64,000 nt of DNA from Diorhabda sublineata. Lineage: Eukaryota; Arthropoda; Insecta; Coleoptera; Chrysomelidae. The notes below the pieces were generated by a model. The model saw only the letters and a list, made by a program, of their open reading frames with translations, was not told the origin of the DNA and did no database searches. Both the position numbers and the translations under genes were made by a program. This document shows, piece after piece, positions 23,963 through 35,165 of this stretch. Within the stretch, counting starts at the first letter, position 1; each line of letters opens with the position of its first letter. Location: positions 2,681,653-2,745,652 of the forward strand of contig NC_079478.1 in assembly GCF_026230105.1 (NCBI RefSeq), written 5' to 3'.

Positions 23963-24410
23963 TACGAGGTCTTGCTATTAAATAACAAGACTAGTTATGA
24001 AAAATGGTTTTATTATAAAAATTATTCTACTTTCGAATGTTCCCCTCGCCACATACCTTTTCATACGTTTTTCCATTGATCGAAACAGTGCTGGAAGTCT
24101 TCTTTGGTGATGGCCTCTAGGAGCTCTGCCGTTTTTTACTTTACCGCTTCCATCGACACAAATCGGGACTTTTGTCAAGGGTAATTCCTGGCATAAAATT
24201 TTTCTAACCGTTTCTTTATCGGCTTTTCCAGCCTCAGCAATCATCCGAATGCTCATTCGACGATCTGCATGCATAATTTGGTTGATTTTGGTCACAGTTT
24301 CCGGAGCTGAAACACTCAAAGGGCGACCTGGGCGCTGGTGATCCTCAGTGCTCTCTTGGTCCTCACTAAAGTGCTTACACCACTCAAAAACACTTGCATG
24401 AGACCTCGTA
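23963..24410 (-). mobile_element. Internally deleted mariner, 448 bp
   Basis: Both ends read TACGAGGTCT inward (23963 on the plus strand; 24410 on the minus strand) and begin with the TA used by mariner. From the right, the minus strand encodes the N-terminal part: CKHFSEDQESTEDHQRPGRP, PETVTKINQIMHADRRMSIR and MIAEAGKADKETVRKILCQE. It then jumps, with frame changes, to the transposase C-terminus TAELLEAITKEDFQHCFDQW (family AxxxxLxxIxxxDFQxCFxxWKKRW). The whole catalytic core is missing, so it is a non-autonomous deletion derivative. The right terminal repeat is short and lies unusually close to coding sequence, so that boundary is less sure. Confidence 0.7.
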
Positions 24411-26039
24411 TTCTACTAAGAGATTTGTCAATTATTTACCAGGATAAACTTGAGTGGTACCAAATCACAAAGGAGTCAAAAATATTGTCACATTACGTAT
24501 AAAAGTTGATACCAACCAATAGCTATATCAAAAAACCATCTCTGATCATGCATCATAGAAAATAAGTGAATTTTTCCATTTCCAATATCATAGTTTTACT
24601 CTAAATCATTTTGAAACTGTAGTGAAAGATTTTTCTTTTCAATTTAACAGTTATATCAATCGGAAACTGACAATGAAACCTAGAACACTAAAATCTTCAT
24701 CAAAAGAATCAAACCTCCTACTAATTTTAACAAATATCATGTTTTCTTTTACACTATAGTTCACTCGTCCACTTATCATATTTTATTAAAATCTATACAC
24801 AATATTTGAACAAATTTCAATTGATCTGAGTTGATTAGTATCAAATTATTGAAACAGCCATTTTCCAAGAAATCGATGGTCAACGCACCACAAAATGGAA
24901 GAAATTTATATTGACCGTAGAAAGTTTTTAAACTTCTCATAGTTGTCGTCTATCATCAATTTTAGTGTATCATCAACTGATCTAGTTAATAAAGCTGAAA
25001 ATTAATCATATCAGGATGCATTATTTGCCTATAAATTTATCAATGCGACAGTTTCTAATTACAGTCCAGCTCTGCAATTGTATCTAACGATTATAAGGCC
25101 TCATGTTTTTGTTACCCGAAGGATGAAGATATCTGTTTTTGCTAGCAAGGATCCAGCATTAATTTGAGGGTAACTTTGCATATTCTCGGAAGTTTCAGGA
25201 CAATTTACATGTCCTATTGGATCAGACCGTCATGATACGAAGGATACAGAACTTGACCGCAAAGATCTTCCTCTTAGATGGGAACGAGAATAGCTCAACT
25301 TTGACAAGGGCTGAAATGTAGGAATATACTTCCAAGAATACGTTTATCTTGTCGACTACAAGTTTAGTGATCGTTATGGTGAATCATTATTAAATTACAG
25401 ACATTCTTAGAATCTTTTCGGTAATAAACAGATCAAATTTGTATTTGAAAAAGCATAATAAAATAAATTCCTAGTTTATTTCATACATTTTACAAACCGT
25501 CGCTTATCACTTTAATTAGAAAAGCTTCTTTTATTTTCTTTCTAAGTTTATTTCCAACTTAAACCTTTTTGAACAGATATTTCTATTTGAACTAATGAAA
25601 AATGCATTTCTATTTCCACAGTCTCGGGAATATATAACCTTATTTTTTTCTCACTTTGCCAGTCATATTTTCTCAGTGACGTATCCACCAAACCGAATCG
25701 AATAAGAATGTCACCTTTTTTATGATCCCATTATAAAGGTGACACATTAAATCCCTTCGTACCCCAGTGTTAGAAAATAAAACTGATTTTATTTCAAATA
25801 GAATTTTGTCTGAGAAGTCGTTAAGACTAATCCCGCAGGTGTCACTGCGGCATTATTTCCGAACAATCTACAGAAAATAGTTAGAGCAAGAATGAAAGAG
25901 AGAATTACAGACATTCAAATTTTTACAGGGGCGGTTCAAATCAAAATAGACATAGAATAGTCCAAGAAATATCCAAGATAACGAGAAAAATTTCCAAAAT
26001 GTTCGAATAAATATTATGGATTTATAAACATACTTTTCT
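24411..26039. other. Unassigned AT-rich stretch
   Basis: No element recognised; frames are short in both orientations. Confidence 0.4.
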
Positions 26040-26640
26040 TGTGGTGCCTTATCAGCGGCAATATGAAGGGTAGAGGTTTATTGAACCAGGTTTAAATGTT
26101 CTTTAGTTTTAAGGTTCCTGCTTGAAGCATTGTATATCTAGGTACTATGGCTAACGCTTTTTTTCAATTATTCTTCATTTGTTTCCTAGTAGCACCAGAG
26201 GATCTAAGAAGGCACATTTCGAATGCTTCCAATTTTCTGCTCATAGCTTTGACCGTGACTGGTGATACTATCCATCAGGCTTTGTAAATCTTCTATATTG
26301 TCAGTTAATACAATATTGTCAACTGCATATCTGATGTTGTTTAACCTGTATCCATCTATCATTATACTTTTTTTGGCTCATTTAGGGCTGCGCTGAGTAT
26401 CTGCTCGGAAGTTGAGGATGATATGTAGTATTGACGGATTCCTCTCATTATTTTCAATTCTTCTGTATCTTCTTCTTAGAATCTAATTTAGAGGTTTCCA
26501 CTTATTCCCAGGCCCGTACGGTTGATTCCTGTTTTTTCAAATATCTCCATCATTTTTCCTTGTTTTTTACGTCTTTGCATCTTTGTCCCAAGATAACAAT
26601 GCTTCCATCGTACCAACAGCATTTATCAACTTGACCTGGA
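26040..26640 (-). pseudogene. LINE reverse transcriptase relic
   Basis: On the minus strand the order is that of a LINE reverse transcriptase. First comes MMEIFEKTGINRTGLGISGN (LMxxLxxxGIxxxxRRLI...). ELKIMRGIRQYYISSSTSEQ follows (family RGVRQGCPLSPxLFNLYSE), then SIMIDGYRLNNIRYAVDNIV. The last matches INNLRYADDTVL, so the catalytic YADD has become YAVD. IEDLQSLMDSITSHGQSYEQ and KLEAFEMCLLR complete it. Loss of YADD plus stops shows it cannot be active. It is the longest collinear LINE stretch in the window. Confidence 0.75.
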
Positions 26641-28059
26641 GGATATTTGACTATCACGTAATTTGTAAACTCTTTTTTGAATTACTTTACCTAGTTTCTC
26701 AGAAAGTACAATGAACTCGGATTTCAACCATACTGATAGTATTCTTCCAGAGTCATGTAATATACTATGAACTTTCTAAAGTAAAAATCAATTGGAAAAT
26801 GATTTTACTGTCTTAAAAACGGCTTCGTCGTGATCACATTTTCAGAACATATGATAGTCTAAATTTTATGAATTCGTCCAAAACGTTTACTATTGTTAGC
26901 TGCCAAATAAATGGATAAGAAACATTCATTCATGTCTAAAGTGAGATTTCCACAAAGCCAGGACTTTTGCACCTTTTTTACGTTGGATTATCCTCTGCAA
27001 CAAGATAACTTTGAATACCCCAGAGAAGTTTGCAGTTATATGATTATGATATGAATCACAATCTTATCGGAACGAAACTGGAAATCCCACTGCAAAATTA
27101 TCAGTCTAAAAGGCATTTTTTCTAATACAACACGTTTAAGGTAACCATTTCTGAATTAATAGTGAATGTTTTTGAAATTTTTCCAAGTTTTTCTACAGAA
27201 TTTCCTACGTCTCTGTTTTTTTTTTGACATAGTGAGCTCATTTAGAATTATTCAGAGTTTAAGACAAGATCTTAATCTCTGTCTTTGAAATTTCAGCCGA
27301 CATTTTCATTAAAGTATTTCATCCGTGTAAGAGTATTTTCTATACAGAATTTAGTTTTAGACTCTTCGATAAATATTATTTATACAAGTTTCTTGTCATA
27401 AGTTGGAAATTATCGAAAAAGAAAATGATAGATTACGGACAGAAATACAAATATTTACTCCTAGTTTGTGCAAAAAACAGATAGTTCTCAAAAAATGAAC
27501 AAATAGCGCTATTACAAAAAAATAATGTTGATTTTTCAAACGTTACCAAATCTGCCAACTACCTGATATCATATGCCTTAAATTGAAAAAAAGTTTTAAC
27601 AAAAAAAACATTAGGAAAAGCAAAAAAACAAAAGCCAGCCACAGAAAAACATAAAAAACATGAGAATTAGTGATTAAAGGATTATGAAATAAGAAGAAGA
27701 AAGTACAAGCTTTTTAACAATAATAATATAGTGAATAAACGAAAGTAGTAGAATATGAATTATAACAAATACGAGGGTGACAGTATATGATTTGAGATAC
27801 AAGAAAAATACTTTTAGAAAACGGTTTTGTAATTCTTCATCCTCTGAAATGCTCTCAAACTGATAAGTTTTTCATAACTATTCTGACCCAAGAACTACAA
27901 GTATACCAGCTATACAATTGTCAAGACTGATGGGTTTCCTTAATCATGTACTTCGAAAGAAAACTGCATTCAAAATTTTCTTGTGAAACCTTTGCTCTTT
28001 CACCATTGTTAGTGTAAGTAATATCATAAAATTCATCACCTTTTGATCGCAATTTTCAC
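26641..28059. other. Unassigned AT-rich stretch
   Basis: Nothing recognised. The segment 27530-27760 is very A-rich on the plus strand. Confidence 0.4.
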
Positions 28060-28250
28060 CTATTCTACCTTCATCTTTAAGCGTGTGGCACCATAATATG
28101 AAGATGATCTCTGTAAAATTTAATTTGCCATTCCGGACCAACACCAAGAGTTGACACAATCTCTTGATAAGTACATCTTGGATCTTCCACTCTATTTATT
28201 CTATGATAACAGCCAATTACAGTCAATGCTAGCTACTCGATGATGGTGGT
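28060..28250 (-). pseudogene. mariner transposase N-terminal fragment
   Basis: The minus strand reads RINRVEDPRCTYQEIVSTLG then VGPEWQIKFYRDHLHIMVPH. This matches a mariner segment of the form RVEDPRxTYQEIxxxLGIGxxxxxxILHxHLxxRKxCxRWVPH. Only this helix-turn-helix segment is clear; the catalytic domain is not seen on either side. Confidence 0.65.
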
Positions 28251-28839
28251 ATAGTGTACAAAGTAGCCCCCGATAAGTTCTTATAAACTAATAATAATCT
28301 TGTAATTTCGACATAACGTTCCTATCAAATATTTCTCTTTTTTGGATGCCACATGACGTTCATTGATTGTTAAATAAGTTTCTTGATAACGTTTATTGAT
28401 TCCGTTAAACACTTCTGTACCTACGTTGCATGGTTTCCTCGCATTAAGCTCACCTGGTATTGGCTAATTAATTTACACACGATTGCTCACCCGCCTGAGG
28501 TTTTAACACTATTAACACTCATTATAATCGCTCTACCAAATACCTCGATGTCTGTAGGAGATTTCGTTTTCACTATGTTCGGTTCTTAGTTGTTACCACC
28601 TACTTCGAACATTATACAGAGTATCACATCGATCTGTTTCGTTCCTTTTTGGAATTGGGAAAAAAATGATGAAATTTAGTTAAAGACAAAGATGTATCAG
28701 TAAAATCAATTCTAAATAAATGATATATATAGTATGATCAAATTTAAACCAAACTGGTGGTAAACTTCGCACGTGAATCGATTCGGTAACATTTTTTTCT
28801 TATATTAGAACTTTTTTTGTTTGTCCGGTCTATGATTCG
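28251..28839. other. Unassigned stretch
   Basis: A plus-strand frame at 28383-28589 contains hydrophobic stretches but starts with a non-ATG codon and matches nothing known to me. Confidence 0.3.
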
Positions 28840-29165
28840 AAAAGTTCGTTTAGCAGAGGTTATCAACATCTCTTATGGAACGACTTTACATGTTTTTGGT
28901 TAATATTTCGACTGTGAAGATGTAGTTTTAAAAATATAACCTCGAAACTATCCCATAATCTAGCAAATAGCGCTTCAAAATTGAATCAAAATTGAAAAAA
29001 CACTTTGGTCAAAAATATAGTGGGGTTTCCTCTAATTACCGTTCTTGGGTTGACCATGAATTCATTATAGAAGTTCAGACAATCAATAATGTACTATCTG
29101 GCCATTTTGAGGCACGTACGTGAATCAATTGCAGTTGGAGTAAGAGTTTCATGTTTTTGACACAT
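28840..29165 (+). pseudogene. mariner transposase relic, two blocks
   Basis: The first block reads RKVRLAEVINISYGTTLHVF (family xxRxxVREIAExxxISxGSxxxIL). The second reads RSWVDHEFIIEVQTIN, then in the next frame YYLAILRHVRESIA. It matches xGVVHHEFLPxGxTVNxEYYLxVLRHLREAI, which lies between the first and second catalytic Asp residues. The intervening sequence is scrambled by indels. The second and third catalytic motifs are absent. Confidence 0.6.
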
Positions 29166-29469
29166 TTTGAACTAAAGAGAATCTTCTTGTATTAAACCAA
29201 ATCACATCAATAATTTTCCATGTTATAAATATTGTTTATTCCTGTAAATTAAGGAGGGTCTGATGGTTTTTAATTAAATTTGTTCTTAGTTCTTGGTTTT
29301 TTATCTCATTATCGGTTAATCTATTTTCTGAATATTAAAATATCAATGACAATTCATTAATAATGTTACATCTACTTTTTTTTCTTGTGAGTGAATTCTT
29401 CTTTGTAGTCCAAACACCATAAGAATTAATCGATCGAAAGTACAAAGCCTGGTTTGTTTACGTGTATCC
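29166..29469. other. Unassigned stretch
   Basis: AT-rich, no motif; separates the mariner relic from the LINE RNase H fragment. Confidence 0.35.
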
Positions 29470-30175
29470 AGAGCTACGAGATCGTTCCCAACAGCTGCAG
29501 TAGAAGTGATCCTAAATCTTCCACTTCAATTGAAAAACATCACTCAGAACAAGAAGGAACCGTCCTAGAAAATGAACAAATATGGGACGTGCCATGGAAC
29601 AAAATACCACTCTAACAAAAAATTTACCTCAATACCAAGCTGCAGAAGGAATTGGGATACGAAAAATGGACAGAAATGCTATAAAATAGTATACGGATAG
29701 CTCTACAGCAGACTGAACTGGAATTAGAGTGTTCCCCAAGCGGAAATATATGCAATTGAAACATGTGCACAGTTCAATCCTGAAAGGAATTTTTGTCAAC
29801 ATTTGAGCTCTAAGTTCCAATGTCACGAAAGTTTGGGAATACCTTAACAAGCTTAACGAAGGAGGCGAAGGAGAAGTAGGAACACACAAACCCTTCATAG
29901 GACAATTATTTGCTGAATGTATCAACCTGGGCAATAAATTACGAATACCACCAGGAGTCCTGTCGTCTCAATGAACACCTGAAGGCGCTATCCACATTTT
30001 TTCGAAGTGTGAGACACTACGGGACTCTAGGGTATCACACCTGGGAACGTATGAAATAGAAGACGGAGGTTTATAGCATCTAGAGCTATCCCAGTTTCTA
30101 AACTTTCTAAGAGGAGTATTATTATTAGATTTGCCGTGAACATTGGATTCTCCAACATCGCCGTACAAATGGAAG
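29470..30175 (+). pseudogene. R1/Jockey-type LINE RNase H and C-terminal relic
   Basis: In order: PNSCSRSDPKSSTSI-type residues with TAAVEVILNLPLQLKNI in another frame (family PTAAMEVxLxLPPL). TDSSTAD follows at about 29693 (RNase H YTDGSK). AEIYAIETCAQFNPERNF at 29740 is the next RNase H helix with its Glu. VTKVWEYLNKLNEGGEGEVG, THKPFIGQLFAECINLG and finally EGAIHIFSKCETLRDSRVSH then LGTYEIEDGG complete it. The last two correspond to the post-RNase H cysteine/histidine tail (ExxxHIxxxCxxLxxxRxxHLG). Minus-strand frames over this region are shadows. Stops and frameshifts make the copy inactive. Confidence 0.8.
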
Positions 30176-31889
30176 ATAGGAGAAGGAGACTATATCCTTT
30201 GGTTCACGGTTCATGGTACCATAATATATATGGTTGAATGGTTGAATCATTCAAGTTGAACGACAATTTTTAGGCGACTTAGCTTAAGAATTATGTATGT
30301 GGTATATTTGAGGTTAAGTTTATTCCCCTAAAAATGATATTTGACCATACAACTTCAATTTGCTATACAAAAAACCTGGTAAAATGAAAATAAAACTCAT
30401 ATTATACGCTTGAAAGAACCTTCTAATAAAGTAAATTTATCGTTAGTTATAATTTTTGGTATAAAAACAGCCGAAGGTTGTAAAACAAGCATTAGGATGA
30501 ATCGTGTAGAGATCGTACAAAAACAACTGATGCTTCTAGTGTAAACTCATCAGTATTTAACAGGCTATGATAATTATTCCCTGAATACTCGTCGAACATT
30601 CATCAATAAATTTCATACTTCACTTGTTTCAACAACCGAAGCTCGAAATATCTCTACCTGGGAATATCTCGTTGAATTGAGTAACTTTGTCTTATAACTA
30701 TCGGAAAATATTAAAGTGGAATATAAAATTAGTTGGTTTATGATAGCAATTGCAAAAGTAACACTGTACTTAGAACTTTGTGAAAATGTAGAGAGAAATC
30801 ACTATCATAAATAAACTGGGAAAATTAATAGCTATTTATGATATCTCTTGAGAGCTTGAAACTGGTAAAAAAACTAAATTATTTTTGCATGTATGGAGAG
30901 ATTTCCAACGTTCACCTCATTGTATTGTTCACAGGAAACAAGATGGGAAATTTTGATTCCTCAATTTAATAAGAAAACCTATAATTGGCGCGGAGCATGC
31001 CATCTCTTTGTCGAGATTTAACGATAATTGGAAAATACCAAAAAGACCAAATAAAACGGAATTGAACTGGCGTACAAACAGAAACATTCCAGGGGTGTTT
31101 AGAAGTTATAACAAAAACCTATTCGATATTCTATGAATAGTGAGTCGCTGATTCAACCAAATACGGAGTTTATTGAATATTTTTCGGATTATTAGACAGT
31201 CGTAGAAAATAACTAATACTATTTGACATTCCGCCAACTCGTGAGGATCTTCAGAAGATTATTGATGCTCCTATTGATTCTAAAAATCAGTTCATTCAAG
31301 CAGTACACGTCGACCTACAGAATTAATATACTAGAAGCCCCCAGAAAACACCTCCCAAAACTGTGAATGTGATATCGAGAATATTATGATTCAGTATTTT
31401 CAGATAGCTACGAAATTTAGAAGCATAGCGATGGAAACAATAGAAAGACAAGTATAGTACGATCATATTTTGATAATTAATGAGAAATCTGATTCAGTTT
31501 CATGCAATCATACCAAAAACACCCGAAAGGTTTTGCGTCAATCAACATACTTTAGGTTTTTGATCGTATGTAGGAATTAATTTGTGGTTATTTTCTGAAT
31601 ATTTACACACTAATCTATAAATTGGGTTGTAGAAGTTATCCATGATCCTCTAAGGTCAATATTAGGAAGCTTAGATTCTAGTAGAGTTAGGTGGCACATG
31701 ATTGACCCATCAGTATTCGAGATATATTGGTTCAAATTTGTTTTTTTCTATATATTCACTATCTGATGTGATGTAATGAGAAAGCAAATATGGAAGAGAA
31801 GGTTTTCATTGATCTACAGATAAAAAGTTCACTGATGAACATCAGAAAAGCCTTGTTAAAGGTAATGAGAAGTTATCCTGTGATTCTGT
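30176..31889. other. Unassigned stretch
   Basis: A purine-rich part at 30990-31340 reads like degraded coding DNA (for example IIDAPIDSKNQFIQAVHV on the plus strand). I could not assign it to any gag, pol or host family. Confidence 0.3.
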
Positions 31890-32160
31890 TTATTGAAGTA
31901 CCCAAAAACTTTTTCAGAAATCTGAAAAATTCGGTGAAAAATCTTCTGAAGTGTTAAAATACAATGTAACATGTCTTCAAAATTGAGCTTCTTGCATTCA
32001 CACTTGAAATTCTACCTGACAACAATGATTCTGTTGGTAAGGAACTTGGCGAAGGAAATTGTAAACCAATTAGAAGATTACTGCTGGATGGTCATCAAGA
32101 AATCACTAGCAAAAGAATTCGAAATTGAAACAAATCGAATAAGTCATCATTAACCTTCCA
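31890..32160 (+). pseudogene. Relic of uncharacterised insect repeat protein (FLHSHL...DYCW type)
   Basis: The plus strand reads CNMSSKLSFLHSHLKFYL, then in the neighbouring frame LPDNNDSVGKELGEGN, then LEDYCWMVIKKS. Many insect genomes carry multicopy predicted proteins ending in a block of the form CNMSxKxHFLHSHLxxFPxNxGxxSDExGERFHQD, then ADYCWxxKRD. The three blocks here match that layout and spacing, with two frame changes. The biochemical role of that family is not known to me; it behaves as a repeat-associated gene. This is a broken C-terminal fragment. Confidence 0.55.
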
Positions 32161-32639
32161 CAGAGACAAAACTACATGGTGTGCTTGTGAAGATGTGATA
32201 TATATTATATTTAAAGGAAGATTCTTGAACAATAAGAGCTAAATTTGCATTTCCACTAACATTTTCATAAATGGAAAATAGTTAAATTTTGTTGCTCTAA
32301 TTAGTAGTATCTTATCCAAGTCATCTCAATTGTTCATTCAATTTTCTAATTTAATAACTTTAGTATATAACTCCTGAAGATAATATTAATTATTCTAACT
32401 GCATAAAATAACCTCGTAAAAATAATTGCGCCGCGCTAGTGAGAGTTGTTCAGGTGGAGCGAGAAAGAGGGAGCGTAGAACCGAAAACCGCAGAGATAAG
32501 GGATGACACGACTACATTAGCTTTCCAGGAAAATTCGATTTAAATTTCCTCTGTCCCGGCGCGCCACCTTATAAAATTTTCTTTTGTTGGAACGCCATTA
32601 GAATTTATATTATTGTTTATAGAAGAGCAACGAGAAGGG
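32161..32639. other. Spacer with GC- and CpG-rich patch
   Basis: From about 32427 to 32570 the base composition changes sharply. There are runs such as GCGCCGCGCTAGTGAGAG and CCCGGCGCGCCACC, followed by TTATAAAATTTT. The surrounding DNA is strongly AT-rich. It could be a promoter-like island, an element terminus or a foreign insert. No ORF was recognised. Confidence 0.35.
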
Positions 32640-33905
32640 ACCCATCAAGGACCTTTTTAGTTTTAGGCTCACGCTGATTTGGATCATCGTTGTTAAGGTG
32701 ATTATTTCTTATAAATATCCTCTTAGCTCTTTCGATATCAATGAAATTACGAATCGCTCGGATGTTTTGTAGGTTTATGGAATGATGTGAAAAAATAGTG
32801 TGTAATTTTTTTTTCTCATTCCAAATGCTCAAAAGATATAAATACTGGGATGAGGTCCATAAGACCATAAAGAACTGGAAGCTGTTTTTCCTTGGACATG
32901 CCATAAAACATCCTGAAGCTCATATCCTGTACCTAATCATCAAAGAAAAGATGTCAATGTGCTAGAAGATAATCCTGATTAATAAATCTGAAGCAATAGA
33001 TCAAGAATCTCTTCAGTTTTGGGCTCACGCTGATTTGGATCATCGTTTCTAAGGTGATTGTTTTTTATAAAAATCCTTTTAGCTCTTTCGATATCAATGA
33101 AATTACGAATCGCTCGGATGTTTTGTAGGTTTATGGAATGATGTGAAAAAATAGTATGTAATTTTTTTTTCTCATTCCAAATGCTCAAAAGATATAAATA
33201 CTGGGATGAGGTCCATAAGACCATAAAGAACTGGAAGCTGTTTTTCCTTGGACATGCCATAAAACATCCTGAAGCTCATATCCTGTACCTAATCATCAAA
33301 GAAAAGATGTCAATGTGCTAGAAGATAATCCTGATTAATAAATCTGAAGCAATAGATCAAGAATCTCTTCAGTTTTGGGCTCACGCTGATTTGGATCATC
33401 GTTTCGAAGGTGATTGTTTTTTATAAAAATCCTTTTAGCTCTTTCGGCATCAACTAAATTACGGATCGGTTGGATGTTTCGTAAATTTTTGGAATGATGT
33501 GAAAAAATAGTATGTCATTTTTTTTCTCATTCCAAATGCTCAAAAGATATAAATACTGGGATGAGGTCCATAAGACCATAAAGAACTGGAAGCTGTTTTT
33601 CCTTGGACATGCCATAAAACATCCTGAAGCTCATATCCTGTACCTAATCATCAAAGAAAAGGTGTCAATGTGCTAGAAGATAATCCTGATTAATAAATCT
33701 GAAGCAATAGATCAAGAATCTCTTCAGTTTTGGGCTCACGCTGATTTGGATCATCGTTTCGAAGGTGATTGTTTTTTATAAAAATCCTTTTAGCTCTTTC
33801 GGCATCAACTAAATTACGGATCGGTTGGATGTTTCGTAAATTTTTGGAATGATGTGAAAAAATAGTATGTCATTTTTTTTCTCATTCCAAATGCTCAAAA
33901 GATAT
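32640..33905. repeat. 356-bp tandem array, about 3.5 copies, LINE-derived
   Basis: GCTCACGCTGATTTGGATCA recurs at 32667, 33023, 33379 and 33734 (356, 356 and 355 bp). Copies 1-2 and copies 3-4 form two slightly different pairs (TTTCGATATCAATGAAATTACG versus TTTCGGCATCAACTAAATTACG in the same place). On the plus strand each full unit encodes DEVHKTIKNWKLFFLGHAIK then HPEAHILYLIIKEK. This resembles the LINE tail EVLxTIKxRKLxYLGHVMRxxExYxLLQLIIxGKI. The repeated minus-strand frame starting MACPRKNSFQF is the antisense of that and probably not a gene. The last copy stops at 33905. Confidence 0.85.
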
Positions 33906-34959
33906 AATATAATAATGTGATGGTACATCTGATTGTCAACTTTTATTGGATGGTTCAGACAATGACAAGAAGAAAAATCAGGTCTTCTAGAGCTATTTTA
34001 TGAAACGTTGTGAATAATGAGTATAATAGGAAGATCAGATTGTACAAGGTGTGCAAAATCTAAGAGTATGTGATTGGAACAAACAGATGCTGGAAAAAAT
34101 GGAGAAGAATAGTCGATGATTCAAAAACGTGTGATGGGTTCACCATCAACAAAAATATAGGGTCAAAAGAGCTCAATTTGAGTAGCTACAATAATAAATG
34201 TATTTTTAAATTGAGAAAGTAATAAACGAGGTATATTCCATGCTCATTAACCTGACCAAGATGTTTTTTATATTTCATTTACAAATTATCAACGACGAGT
34301 ACATAATTTACTTTAGTTGGCAATTTGATTTCTCTTCCATCGCGTTTGTAACTCCCGTAATATGTTTCTTATCAGCTATTAAGTTTTAAATGGCAACACT
34401 CCTTTACTGATAATGATGATAACGCTTCAACGAAGGACATGTAGGAGGAAATTAAGGTACATTGGTGTATTTTATGTAGCAGGTTCGCATGTGTCATTTT
34501 CATTCAATTTTATGTTTCCTCTTAACTTGAAACATTCATTTATGACACATACTTTTCTAAATCGTATTGGTCAATTATTATAAAGTTGTACATTTTATAC
34601 AATATTGCTCAAAAAATAGTACTGAACTTGTAATTATTCTATTAATTTAACAAATATATATTATTGACACTTTCCTCGATCAGAACAAACTTATAAAGAT
34701 GTTCACAGTTCCTCGTCATGTTATGCAAGTTATGGTAACGGACCACCTTGTATTGCACAATGATAAAATGGTATTGCATCAGTCGTTCTACAGTGTCAGC
34801 ATTTTTGTACATTTAGTATATAATCTACGAACACAATTTCGTTACCATAACTTCCAATAAGATTTGTCTCAACTCTGCGCAGACGGTTCTCAAGTCATCC
34901 TTTATTCATCGAAGTTGGATGGGGATCACGTGACGAATAAGGAAAATGATCAAGGTCCC
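33906..34959. other. Unassigned stretch with foldback sequence
   Basis: Contains the 14-base inverted pair described at 34727-34853. A plus-strand segment RCWKKWRRIVDDSKTCDG at about 34090 may be retroelement debris. Otherwise nothing recognised. Confidence 0.35.
34727..34853. repeat. Inverted repeat, 14-bp perfect arms
   Basis: AAGTTATGGTAACG at 34727-34740 is exactly complementary to CGTTACCATAACTT at 34840-34853, with a 99-base interior. It may mark a short foldback element or a MITE. The flanks show no clear target duplication. Confidence 0.7.
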
Positions 34960-35165
34960 CACTTAGGAAGGCATAAATAGTTTGGACATGGAGCCAGTCA
35001 TACAACGACCAAGAGGTCAATCCAAATCACGCTGGGAACAACATATAATACAGGATATTATAACGATGGAGGTGAGGAATAGGTGACAAATCATAGAGAA
35101 TAGAGAGAAGTGGAACAGAGTAGTGAGGGACGCGAGCAAGAAGCTGGGAGTGATTGAAAAGGTAC
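34960..35165 (+). pseudogene. LINE C-terminal fragment
   Basis: The plus strand reads RPRGQSKSRWEQHIIQDIIT then MEVRNR*QIIENREKWNRVV, then RDASKKLGV. It matches the extreme C-terminus of insect LINEs (GxRRRGRPRxRWxDxVxxDLxxLxVxxWxxxAxDRxxWRxLVxxAxxxxGL). One TGG has become TGA. The frame is otherwise open for about 50 codons, so decay is modest. Confidence 0.75.

Noticed and set aside
29629..30168. Two minus-strand ORFs of 101 and 66 codons
   Set aside because: They are antisense to a clear LINE RNase H and C-terminal reading on the plus strand.
32617..33260. Repeated minus-strand ORF of about 95 codons beginning MACPRKNSFQF
   Set aside because: It recurs only because the DNA is tandemly repeated, and it is antisense to a LINE-like plus-strand reading. 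No independent evidence for a protein.
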